Source: Hybos culiciformis (lineage: Eukaryota > Arthropoda > Insecta > Diptera > Hybotidae). From it: 64,000 nt of DNA. The notes under the pieces are model-generated. The model saw nothing but the letters and a program-made list of their open reading frames with translations. It ran no database searches and was not told the origin of the DNA. A program made the translations under genes and the position numbers. The stretch is from positions 32,905,797 through 32,969,796 of the forward strand of contig OZ023275.1 in NCBI GenBank assembly GCA_964007475.1, read 5' to 3'. Positions 50,408 to 62,000 of this stretch are shown here, in pieces. How positions within the stretch are numbered: the first letter of the stretch is position 1; each line of letters opens with the position of its first letter.

Positions 50408-50587
50408 TAAATGGAGTATTATTTGCGTCAATACACCTTCAATACACCTTCGGTCTCGTGATATAAGTATTGACTCGTGTCAATGTATTTTTGTGTATAA
50501 ATGGAGTATTATATGCGTCAATACACCTTCAATACACCTTCGGTCTCGTGATATAAGTATTGACTCGTGTCAATGTATTTTTGTGTA
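50408..50587. repeat. Two 90-bp tandem repeat units
   Basis: 50408-50497 and 50498-50587 match with one substitution near the start (TATTTGCG versus TATATGCG). Each unit contains an inner direct repeat (AATACACCTTC twice) and the inverted pair GTCAATAC/GTATTGAC. The array is distinctly less AT-rich than its surroundings. It may be the remnant of a satellite-like or transposon-internal repeat. No coding frame is present. Confidence 0.95.
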
Positions 50588-52538
50588 TACAGAAATCTTA
50601 ATTAATAACAAATTTAGTTTACATATACAATAATCTACTATTAAAGAGAAGACTATGGTACTTTACGAAACCATTGTTATTAAGATAATTTTTCAAAATT
50701 ATGTTTCTTTTTATGTAAAGTCAAATAATATATGTTTTATTTTCTATGATTAACAGACAAAAATATATCCCACAGGCTATGCGATTGATATTTAACTGAT
50801 TTCCTAATCTTAATCATTATAATATTGTAATCTATAGATGAAGATGTATATCAATTCGAAAATTTCTCTTTTAAACACATTCAACTTTTTTTTAAAGAGT
50901 TGACAATTTGATCAGTTTAAACTAATTATTATTAATAAAAAATAATTTAATCTGAAAACTTTCATGCAAAAATTTAAATAATAAAAAAATTTTCTTTTAC
51001 TTATTCAGCAAAAAATTAAATAAAAATAAGCCTCCAGAACATAATTTCCGTTATCAAATTAAAAACTCTCATCGAAAAATTATTTATAATAATTTTAGTT
51101 TTAATTTGCCGATAGCAATGTTTATTTCTTAAAAAAAAAAAACATATTTGCAATTATCATAATCATAAACATAAAAATAAATTATATACTGTTAAAAGTG
51201 CAAGACCGTAAAGTAGGAAAACATTTTTTTTTTTGTTGTTAAACAATTTTAGGCCGGCAGGGCAACCAGTGCGTTTGATTACACACTCTTATCACTTTGG
51301 TCGACCATTAATTTTATATTTTTGATGCGTTGTTTACATTTTTTTTTTGCTGCCTTTATTTCTAGGTTTCGATTTTATTTTCAAATAGCTTTAAATTACA
51401 AATAAGATAAAAATATTCCGATAGTAAACTATTGCAGTAAATTTTTACATACATAGTTGATTAAAACATTATGAAAATAAAAGCTGAACAAATTTTAAAT
51501 AATTTTTGGGTTTCGCACTTGCAACGCTTATTTGGATGAATCCCACAGCACGCTTACAACTAATCCGATCCGAAACACTTGAATACCAAAATAGATGTGC
51601 AATTTCGTTCACAAGTTTTGGAGTTTTGAAGCAAACAATTCTTTCATAAAATAAATTACCAATTTAATAAATTATATTCTAGATTGAAATCCGAATCCTA
51701 TTTATTTTTTTTTTTAAAACGAATAATAGTCAATTAAATAATTAAAAATTTAGTTAATTATAAAACTTATTTATATAAAAAGGCACATTGTTTTCATTAT
51801 CATTGTGAATGGCAAACATTTTAAAAATAGCAAAAAACATTTAGTTATATTCATTGAAATTTGATGAGAAATTTATTTCACTTGATTTTATAATCACACT
51901 GAGAAAAGGGGGGCGGGCAATATTGTGTAAGAAGAGGTTAAAGTTGAAAAGTGATCTCAGTGAACATACATTTTTATCTCTAAATTTAATGAGAATTTAT
52001 AAAAATCTTAACTTTTCAACTTGGTTTTCTGAATATGTTGCATTTCTTATAATAAAATAATATTATTGAGCAAAGAAGTTCCGAATTTCATATACATATA
52101 AACAAAATTGACATCATCTCACATTTACAAAGCATTCATGTAAAAAAGTTGCAAAAACTAAAATATAAATCTAACAAAATAATTTCTGTACATAATTTTT
52201 ATTATTTAGTTTTTATTTTTGTTTACATTTTATTATTAACTCAAAAGCAAAACAGAAAAATATTTTTACAATAAATTCTTTAAAACTTGTTTTTAATTGC
52301 AATTTCATACATAGATTTACTATAAATAAAAAAGAAAAAAGAAAAGTGTTTTTAATATAGAATTTTTAAAATTAATTGCATTTCTTGAATGATAGTCGAT
52401 TGATTAGAAGATAGATTTCAGGGAGAGCCAGACAAGAGCCTATGTTTATTTTTATTTTGACAATTTTGGTATAACAGATAGTTCTGAAATTAAAATCCAT
52501 AAGTTTATGAAAGTATTATAGAATGCAGCAGACTTTTA
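50588..52538. other. AT-rich DNA with two GC-richer islands
   Basis: No supported gene. Two islands stand out: the tRNA-like one at 51251-51310 and one at about 51505-51610, which carries ACTAATCCGATCCGAAAC. The 68-codon plus-strand frame at 51854-52060 is not convincing. Confidence 0.5.
51251..51310 (+). other. tRNA-like island, possible SINE head remnant
   Basis: A compact GC-rich patch in AT-rich DNA. GGGCAACCAGTGCG (51260-51273) resembles a pol III A box region and GGTCGACC (51299-51306) resembles a shortened B box, at a spacing (39 bases start to start) normal for tRNA-derived promoters. No full cloverleaf can be folded and no tail or target duplication was found. It could be a degraded tRNA-derived SINE head or an unrelated conserved element. 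Confidence 0.25.
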
Positions 52539-52960
52539 TGCCTTGGACAAACTGACACGATTAACATGTTCTTGATCAAGAACATGTTAATTTTATGTTT
52601 TTGAAGTAGTTTTCCCATAGTAATAAAAACAAGAACAAGAACATGTTCTTGCCAAAACATGTTGTTATTAAAGGATGGGTTAATGTTCACTGGGATGCCA
52701 TTTTTGACGTTGACTTTGACAATTTTATGTCGTATTTATTTGTAAACAAATGAAAAAAAAGTTTGTTATTGTTTTTTATTTTGAATTTGAATTGAATTTG
52801 TAGGTATATTGTGTTGTTTACTTTTGTTTTTAAACTTGAGAAAAAAAAAACAGATGTTTATCTGTTTTGTGAAACACATTAAGGTAGTCTGTTCGGTCGA
52901 TTTTAATAACATGTTTTTGTGCTCAAGAACATGTTTTTCGAGTTCAGTTTGTCCAAGGCA
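52539..52960. mobile_element. 422-bp MITE with TTA target duplication (PIF/Harbinger-like candidate)
   Basis: The termini are inverted copies. TGCCTTGGACAAACTGA (17 bases) is perfect at both ends, and similarity continues for about 20 more bases through AACATGTTCTTGA with one indel. TTA flanks both ends (52536-52538 and 52961-52963). A 3-bp TTA/TAA duplication is usual for PIF/Harbinger elements. There is no transposase, and the short frames across the ends are simply the TIRs read through. The interior is packed with CAAGAACATGTT-type palindromes, including a perfect 30-bp palindrome at 52561-52590 and a 16-bp one at 52636-52651, probably binding sites for a transposase supplied from elsewhere. 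Superfamily is inferred from the duplication length only. Confidence 0.8.
52561..52590. repeat. Perfect 30-bp palindrome
   Basis: The sequence equals its own reverse complement over all 30 bases, centred on TTGATCAA with flanking arms AACATGTTC and GAACATGTT. It lies just inside the left end of the MITE. Confidence 0.95.
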
Positions 52961-52963
52961 TTA

Positions 52964-55208
52964 TATAAATGGGAAACATTTCATAATTTGAAGATAACTT
53001 GAAGACAGATTACATAATTAAGGTTCAAGCCAATTCCAGTCTTTTGCATTAACAAAATTACGTCAAAAAATTGATGTGATTTGACGGAAAACTAATCTTA
53101 AACTATAGCTCGAACGTTTGTCTTCAATTGAAAAATACAAAAAGCAATTTAAGAAAACCTAATTATCATCTAACGTGATATTATTAAAAATATATACCAA
53201 TTAACAATAATTATTGTAATCAATTAAAAAACAAAATATTTTTTTTTTATCTAATCTTTAATTATATTAATTTTTTTTCCTAAAAAAAATGTTATCTAAA
53301 ATATTTTAATTAGCTACTAAATCTAAATTTTCTTTTTTTTAGTATGTATACCTATAAGTATAAAAATAACAAATTTGATGCATAATTTTGAAATTATTTG
53401 AATGCATTGTACATAAAAATAAATTGCTAATCAACTACAGAATTTGTTAATTGGAATTTTCATTAAAAAATTCCTAGCTATGTAACTTTATTTTGCATAA
53501 ATGTAATTATACTTTTATTTGAATTTTAACTCAATGAAACCTGATTCAATAGTTTTTGAGTATAATTCTTCAAATGAAAAGAAAAACGTTAATGTTATTT
53601 ATTAATAATTATAAACAAATTTTATTATCTTAAGAACCATCATACAAATAAGTGACAAATAAGTCGGTACTGCAGATTTTATAAATGCGGCAAATTTCAA
53701 TCTTGTTAGTTGTTGTTGTTATGTATACATAGTAATATTTCGTTAACATTTGATAAATTTCTAATAAACATTACATATAAGGATTATTGTATGTTTAATG
53801 AGTAATGGGTTACATTAACTTCTTTAAAATGTGATTTTAATAAATAAAAAAAATATATGAAAATTTATTTCTTTCGATCAGACAAATTTATACTTAATAT
53901 TTCAGAACGAAATTAATTTTATACTTGATTAAAATTCTCAAGAAAATAACGTTCATGTCTATTTATTTAAGAAAATAAAAAAATAATAAAAAATAATTAC
54001 TTAAAATAGTTAAAGAATAAATTTTTCACAATTTTTTTCCGCTAACCAATTTATGTAGTTATCTGGAGAATAATTTTGTTTGAAGAATTTTAATATTCAT
54101 ATATATAATTTGAAAGAAATATGTTGTGTTATAATCTATTATAAAAACAATAGTTGCATTAATAAAATTGCCAATTAAAATTTTTAATAATCGATTACAA
54201 TTACATTTAAAATATACGTTTTTTGTAAATTATGTTGCCTAATTAATAATAAGGCTTGTCAATGGAATTAAAATATTAGCTTGTTATTTTAAGTTTCACG
54301 ATAAACTTTTCAAGTGTAAATTTGTTATATTTGCAAGTTTTGGTTTTTATATGATGTCTTAAAATTTAACAAAATCTAAAAGCTTGCTTTTTTATCAGCT
54401 GTGAAGAATAAACTAACACAGTGGATTTGTCACATTTTTAGCAAATAACTTATATTCTTAATGAATGAATATTATAAGTAATTGTAATAATTGAAAATAA
54501 AAATTGCAATAAATGTTATGACTTAAAGAATGTTATTATAAATAATAATAAGTAACGCATAACTTAGATTTAAAAAAAAAATATGTTGTTAGGTAAGTAT
54601 TCAATTGCAATCAAATCAATTATTTGTCCATTTGTGATAATTACCATAAATAATAATAACACGATTAATAAAAACTAATGAAGACGTTGATAAAATCTTG
54701 TAAACACGACATACTCAAAATTCTTTGAAAAGTCAAAGAAGTCTAATTAATACTGTATTTTAAATAAAAAATAATATATGTTAAACCTCGTGTTAAACAT
54801 TCATTTAACATTTGTATCATATTCGAACATTATAATGATTAACTCACAATTTCAAATTCAATCGCAAATTTGCCTCGAATTGGAGTTTTATTGGACAAAT
54901 TTGTAAACTCCATTATGACCACAAAAAGAAAAAAATCAAATTCAATGATTCGTTTTATAAAAAATCCTAAGAATTTCACGATCATTATAATCTAAAAAAA
55001 ACACTAAAACTACTGTTCGTCCTAGATACTAAATTATGTGCAGCTTTTTATCAAACTCATATACACTCGATAGAATCCATCCAAACAAATTTCTTGAGAT
55101 TTCTCAAAAATTTGATTTCTATTATTTCTTTAGTCTTACCACATTATGAAGACATGTAAAAATTGTTAAATATGCAGTCATTAATCAAAAGACGTAGAAT
55201 AGATATTA
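52964..55208. other. AT-rich DNA, no gene seen
   Basis: No supported frame, RNA gene or bounded repeat. A short GTT run occurs near 53709-53720. An inverted pair GGAGTTT/AAACTCC occurs near 54882-54914. Confidence 0.5.
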
Positions 55209-55216
55209 TCTTTATG
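55209..55216. repeat. Target-site duplication of the hAT element (left copy)
   Basis: TCTTTATG, repeated exactly at 56049-56056. Eight bases is the hAT duplication length. Confidence 0.92.
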
Positions 55217-55347
55217 CAGGGTGACCAACATATCTCTTTTTTAGAGAACATGTTCTCTTTTTCAAGGCAGATCTTTTGTTCACTTCACTTTGATAAATGT
55301 TCACTTTTTTAGAGATATCTCTTTTTTAGTCACTTTTTTAATGCTTT

Positions 55348-55767
55348 TTGTCTCTTTTTGTCCTCTTTTTATGTTCTTTCCAAAAAAAATGCAATAAATC
55401 AAAATGGTCAAAAAGGTTTTGTCTACTGTCAGGCTTTATTTTCAAGGCGTTTAACCGTCCACAAAAAGCGTTATTATCTTGTCAGAAATGGGCTAAATAT
55501 TTTCGAGAAATAGAAGAAGTCTCCTATTATTCAGAATTTTTAAAAATTTGTCAAGTTTTTTATTCCATTGCTGAGCAAAATGCTAATATAGAAAGAGTTT
55601 TTTCATTGATCAATGCTCAGTGGTCTAAAGAAAGAAACAAGTTGAGTATTAAAACTGTCCGAGGTATTTTGCAAGTGGTCTATAATTTTAACGATGTGTC
55701 ATGTACAAATTTTTTTTCGAAATATAAAAGAAAATACAGAGCTTCTCAGCCGGGTGCGAAAAGTTGA
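55348..55767 (+). pseudogene. hAT transposase C-terminal fragment (dimerisation domain)
   Basis: A 139-codon frame. From about residue 60 to 126 it matches the hAT C-terminal dimerisation region by pattern: a helix ending in ICQVFYSIAEQNANIERVFS (residues 67-86), where family members typically have a SVERVFS-like core, then W-x2-ERNKLSIKTVRGILQV (92-110) and a final SC-x2-FF (118-123). The N-terminal zinc finger, the DNA-binding region and the catalytic acidic core are missing, so it cannot be an active transposase. The first 28 or so residues come from subterminal DNA, and the ATG is not the native start. It ends naturally at TGA, 35 bases before an (AT)n tract. It could in principle interfere by dimerising with a full transposase, but expression is not shown. 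Confidence 0.85.
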
Positions 55768-55801
55768 GAAATATGATGATGATACATCCGAATCCGATGT
55801 G

Positions 55802-55827
55802 ATATATATATATATATATATATATAT
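55802..55827. repeat. (AT)n microsatellite inside the hAT element
   Basis: Thirteen AT units, just past the transposase stop. Confidence 0.95.
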
Positions 55828-56048
55828 GTATTGTATATATATGTATTATGAAATAATAATTAATAAAAAACTTGTACATCTTATAAAAAGGGCCGTTGCA
55901 AAAAAATAATTTTGTTGTAAAAATGTTTTTTTCTCGATTTTCAGATTAACTATACCTTTTCCAGATAAAGTTTAGGTTTGTTCTCTTATGTTCTCTTTTT
56001 TGATGTCGAAATGTTCTATATTTTTTTAGGTCAGACTTGGTCACCCTG

Positions 56049-56056
56049 TCTTTATG
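56049..56056. repeat. Target-site duplication of the hAT element (right copy)
   Basis: TCTTTATG, identical to 55209-55216. Confidence 0.92.
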
Positions 56057-59000
56057 TCTCAATTTGTCAACAATAAAATTAATTTAACACTTATTTTCCA
56101 ACAACTTAATTTTCGTTTCATCTCCTTAGCATCACAAATCCTTTTAAAATCAAACATCACAGAAAAATATGTGAATTAATTTAATATACAATGCTTACGA
56201 TATGTAAAAATATAAACATGTAATGTAATCGATTCCTCATTATTAAAGATACTTTTCAAATAAAATTTTTTCACGCAATAGTATTTATTTATAATTAATA
56301 TATAATTATATTAAAATAGTATTAAAATATATAACATAATATTATATTAATAAAACTAAAATTTAATTAAAAAATTTAAGAAAAATTGTGAAATGCAATT
56401 ACTGTATTGACTGCATACACAGTTAAAACTAAATCACTTAATAGCTATTTTTATTCGGCTTGGAAAACTTTAGGGCGTTTTTACACACCAAATCAAAACC
56501 AGAAGTATAAATTGAAAAAACTTTTATAATCTATCAGCAATGAACTGAAACAAAACTCATTGATTATATTATAAAAAAAAATATGTGTGGTATGTTTTAT
56601 TTTTTTTATTTTACAGCATTTTTAATATGAATTAAAAGATTTTCATAATTGACTGAACTTTAGTAAATTACTTTGTGTAAATAAACAAAATGTTTTTTTT
56701 TAACTAATTAAATTAAATAACTAACAGAATGTGTAAACTGCACTTGTACACTCGCTATATTTTGTTTTGCTTATTTTGATATAATTGAAAAATACTTTTG
56801 CTGTTATGAATTATGTTAGTTTTGTTTTTTTAATGCCAAAACGTATTAAATAATTACAAAGTATTAGAAAAATGTCAGAAAATTATTTAGAAGTCAACTA
56901 CTACAGTGAACTTTAAATGTTTCCGTTCGTTTCCAAACAAAAATCCCGGAAATTCTATGTTATCCAAATTCCGTATATTAACATCCTAGTATTAAATAAT
57001 TATTTATATGAATCTTTATAAATTCTCCAATACAATTCTCTAATTTGTCATAATATCTTTATTTTATTTAAAATGACAACCAAATGTTACCATTTATTTT
57101 GATAATTTCTCTTTATTTGTTATTCTTTTGGTTTTCAAAAATTTTGCGACACATTTTGTATAAAATTCAACACTGTAAACCACTTAAGACATAATGACTA
57201 ACATCGAAATTTATGTCGTTAAAAATGTTACACAATTATCAAAAATAAATTACAATAATATTTTTTTTTTTTCATAAACATATTTTTCAGACAAGAATAA
57301 CACAAAAACTCAAGTGTTGAATCGACCACAAAAATTATTAATTTAAATATGTTTATATGTATCTCTACCGTTTCTTCTGGATGAACACTTGAATTATTTT
57401 AATTTGCTATGGAACAAGATAATTGTACTTACTTAAAACTATTGGAGATTTTGACCCAATAAAATGAATGTTCACAATTTATATATGGCCTAAAATATTA
57501 TCAATGTAATTTCTCTAACAAAAGGTTGCAGAATTCACAAAAAAAACATGTTAATACGTGCGGATTTGTACCAAAAGTTTTGAAATCATGAAAAAGGACT
57601 ATAATGTTCAATATGCCAGAACTAACAACGATTCTTTGTGAATCAAAATTTAAATATGAACACAGTGTAAAAACACAAAATCCAAATTAGATTATGTTCC
57701 CTTCTTATAAAATTCAATAATATAATTTGTGTTGTCTTGAAATTTTTATAATATTTTCTCGAAATTGAGATTAATTTTCTTCAAATTTTTATGAAACCGG
57801 TCAATTTCCTTCTATAAATAAAATAAATTTAACATGAATATTTCACTCTTCCCTACTCGAAAGTATAAAAAAAATTTTTAATTCTAAATTAAGGGAAAAG
57901 ATTTTTTCAAAATTGAATGTATACAATTAGAAATTGTATTTTTATTCGAAGTCATCTTCAAGATCTCTTTCACTTATTTAAGGTCCAATTAAGTATCAAG
58001 CTTTCCATTGATTTAACATAGATTTAATACAGTTTTCAAAGAGGAAATCTCTGGTTCACTCTTACTTTCTATTTAACAGTTTTATTTTAAAAAAAATCTA
58101 ATTCACACAATCTCCTATCTAAATGATAAAAATTAAAATTTCCTCTACCTATTAAATAAAAAATATAAAAATAATTTATCAAAGGAAATCCTTCAACTTC
58201 GTCATGTTTTTTTGAAAAATAAATTAAATTACTTATTTTAAGATAAATATTTGACTAATTAAAGTTAGGAAAAATGTCATCAACTCTTTGATGACAAAAT
58301 AAAAATATTTAAAATTCTAGAACTAAGAATAAAGAAATAGTTGAGATTCTTTTTGTGGGTTTCTTGTGAATTTTCAATACACATATGAAATATTTTCAAA
58401 GTTTTCAAAAATATTTTTCTTTGATAAAAGGAAAAAAATTATAAATTGTCGGAAAATATTTTAAGAAAAATTTTTGTGGTTGTTACACAAGCTTTTATGT
58501 TTATATTATAGAAAAATATGCTATGTACATTTATTATTAAAAATTTATTTTGATTATGCGTGTTTATAAACTTAGAAAATTAATAAATTAACAGTTACGA
58601 AATGTTTATATCTAGCATCAAGTATGTAACGAAAACATAAAGTACGGACTCTTCGTTTTAGTTTTACAGCTTCTTTTCACAATCCCTTGAAGTCCAAACA
58701 ATTAAAATTCATATAAAATCAAAAAAAAATCTTACCCCATATAAGTTATTGTAAATGTTTGCAAATTTAAATCACTAAATTCTTATTCCGTCTACCTCTT
58801 TCTCTCTGGTACAAAATTTTAATTACATAATTTGATCTATTTTAAGTCACATAAAAAAAAAAACACAAACAAACCTTATGCAAATAATTACAAAGGTTTA
58901 TGAAAAAGCTCTTCAAAGAAAAATGCAAATTTTTTTTTAGTAAATTAATGTAATAGAAACCATTTGTTAAATTTTTGAACAAGTAAAAGAAATTATATTA

Positions 59001-62000
59001 AATTACAGTGGACTTAGTGGAGTTAATAATTTGTATTGCTTTGACATTTTGCGATATTGAGCGGATATTAACAAAATTCAGATATTTTGAAGATTATGTT
59101 GAATTTTAACATAATTTTTAACCATTTTATAGAATTTCATTAACTATTTTAAGTATAGTTTATGGATTGTATTTCTATGTTAATATAATGCCTGGTGTTG
59201 TGTTAGACATAGATAAATAATGAGACAGGTGTTTACCTTTTGACTTATACTTTATTACTCTTCTTTATGATTAAAACTTACAGCCTATTTATAATGGACT
59301 TAAACTTATTCAGCTATTATTTAATATTGCAATGTAGTAAGAGTGTAGTGTCTATAAGAGACACCACATTAATACATACATTGATACATTTGATACGTCA
59401 TTTATACATATTATTTACCTTTCGTCGAAGGTGTTAAAAAAATTTAAGTATACTGAATATTGTAAAATAGTTATTAATGCTGGAAAAGTATAATGGAAAC
59501 TTCAGCGTAAGAACCGCATTTTAGAAGTAAATTCGAACAGATTAAACTTAATATATAGAGTTATCAACCTTCTACATCCTTCTTCATAGTAGTTCAATGT
59601 AATTGCACTACTAAACATTAAATTTTTTTTAACAAATCGAAAATAATGTTTATATCATTTTAGCATTACTTAATTGGATGAAGTTATGTTTTTAATGTTT
59701 TTTGTATTAGATTTTTGTTCACAAAAAGATTTTTCATGCACGAATAATAATAAGTCCACCGTGATTTTGTTTCATTTTCCTATTTATACTAAATTTTTTT
59801 CCGCTTACAAAAATATATGTAATGTTTATACAGTATGTATATTTAAAAAACAATTTAAAAAAAAAAAACCATGTAACTTTATGCAAAACGCATACTTCTT
59901 GTTTGTTTGTTATGTTTTATGTTATTACAGCTAAATTATATACATATTTTTTTTATTTTTTTGCTTATTGCATTATTTTAGAATTTTAAGATTTTTTTTT
60001 TTTGCACAAATTAAAATAAAAACAAAAAAAAAATACGTAATAATAATTTTGTACGCTTGGCGTGAAATTTGAGCATACTACACAAAGTTGTACGTCCTTA
60101 GCATAAATGTTACATAAATTCATGTATGCATAAAAGAATAAAATTTCATAAAATGAGCCTCAATGAAAGCGAGAAGAAGTAAATACATAAAAATATAGAA
60201 TTTTCAACTAAATATTTTGTGTGCACTTAAACATTTATTATTAATATTTTTAATAATATAAGTATGGTAATTTCAAATAATTGTTAAAAGGAAATTTTGA
60301 TCTTAACAATTTATATGTTTGATTTGAATTATCTTTGAATTGGCGCCATTATCAGTTAATGATATATTAAGCTATATATATTTTAGCAGATCCTAAAAAC
60401 GAAATATAAACATTATGCGCTATGCATATTTAATTTTTATATTGCTGCAAGAAAAAATGTAGGTACAAGTACAACAAGATTCTTTAAAGTTAAAGAAATT
60501 TCACATGTGAAAAAACAAACTATAATTTTTCATACATATTTTAAGAGTATACGTCTTTTAATTCATGTTTTAAAGTTAATTTCCACCCAACCAATAACAA
60601 TTTTTTTTACGAGATTTGTTTTTTTACATAAAAAGGTAAAAAAAAAACAAACTCATCAGACTTTGTTAAGTAATAAAGAGTTGTTTTTTTTTTTTTACAA
60701 GTTTACGTTGTTTGTAAACTGTATAATACTCATAATAATTGTTACACTAAAAATATTATTGCACTTTTCAAAATAATGCATTTTTTGAGAATAGCAAAAA
60801 AAAAATAAATTAAATAACAAAAAACAAAGAAAAAGTGTAATAAAATAAATCAGACAAAAATCTGATATAAAAATTTTTCAAATAAAAAACAATTTTTTCT
60901 TTTATTACACACACGTGAATCCTGCTAAAGTCTGAAGTTTATTAAAATAATTAAAAACATAAATTCGTCAATGAAATAATAACTTCATATAAACAAACAC
61001 TTGGAACTAAATTTGAAAGTAAATGAACACTGAAAAAACTTTCCCAAATGCAATTAACAAAAAGGCGGAAATCTCAAGAAACAGAAATATTTTTAATATA
61101 CAGTGTAGAGTATGTATGTCGTTCGACCAAAAATTTTAGCAATTTATGATTCTGTTTTATCAGGTTAAATTAAAGGGTTCAAGAAACAAAAACCCATCCA
61201 AATATTTGATTAATAAAAATCCCTACACATAAAATTTGTCAAGTCACGAAGCTAATTAAATAAATTATTATAAAACTATATTATAAAACTATAATATTAA
61301 AATATATGTATGTATTTTTTTTTTATTTCCCTAATTAGTTCTTTTTACATTTGATGCATATTTGCGGTTTTAATATCATTAATGTTTTTTAACAATAATT
61401 TATTATCAAATAAACTCATCAATTGTTGTAAACATATGAAATTAATCAAATTAATTAATTCTGATGCATTTTATTATATATTCAATTGAATGTTATGCAG
61501 TAAATATTCATAACTATGTACATTATATTACAAAAAAAAAAAATGCAAAAAAAAATAAAATATAAAGTTTTTCCCTTTAATTATAATAAAAAATTGTATA
61601 GAAAAAAAAAAAACAAAATTTCCTGTCAAGTCGTATTTTTGTACCATTATTAACCATCATGTTTGGTTAATCTGCATTTTTTAACAAAAAATTAATTACA
61701 AAGATATGCTACAATAAATATTTATTCTTTTTTCCATCATTTTTCCACTTCAATTAAGAGTGAAAATATTGGAAACAGTCAAGACAAAATATAAATATTA
61801 GTTTTATATAAATAGATAGCAAAAATTTAGAGCATACTATAAGATTATAATATGATGAAACAATATAAATATAATGATTAATTGTGGTTTTGACAATTTT
61901 TGGCACTTAAAATTCCAATCTTTAAAAATATCTAATTGATTAAAAATAAAATACTAAAAATTTCTTGTTATTATTTTTTAATATTATTGTCAATGACAAT

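Larger units (their letters stand above)
55217..56048 (+). mobile_element. Internally deleted hAT transposon, 832 bp
   Basis: Ends are CAGGGTGACCAA (55217-55228) and its inverted copy TTGGTCACCCTG (56037-56048), flanked by the perfect 8-bp duplication TCTTTATG. Terminal CAGGGTG and an 8-bp duplication are hallmarks of hAT elements. Inside, only the last part of the transposase remains (55348-55767), so the element is a deletion derivative that relies on a full copy elsewhere. Subterminal CTCTTTTT-type motifs recur at the left end (near 55233, 55255, 55317, 55350 and 55361) and twice near the right end (55981-56001), as expected for transposase-binding repeats. A 16-bp palindrome, AGAGAACATGTTCTCT (55243-55258), lies near the left terminus. 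The intact duplication indicates a fairly recent insertion. Confidence 0.92.

Noticed and set aside
52505..52991. Two short frames both containing SVCPRH
   Set aside because: The shared residues arise because both frames read through the inverted ends of the MITE. They are not paralogous genes.
55688..55909. Overlapping frames on both strands across the (AT)n tract of the hAT element
   Set aside because: They are produced by the microsatellite and by the other frames of the transposase fragment.
58980..59440. Possible Tc1/mariner-like end (ACAGTGGACTTAGTGG) with nearby hairpins
   Set aside because: No inverted partner end or TA duplication could be found nearby.
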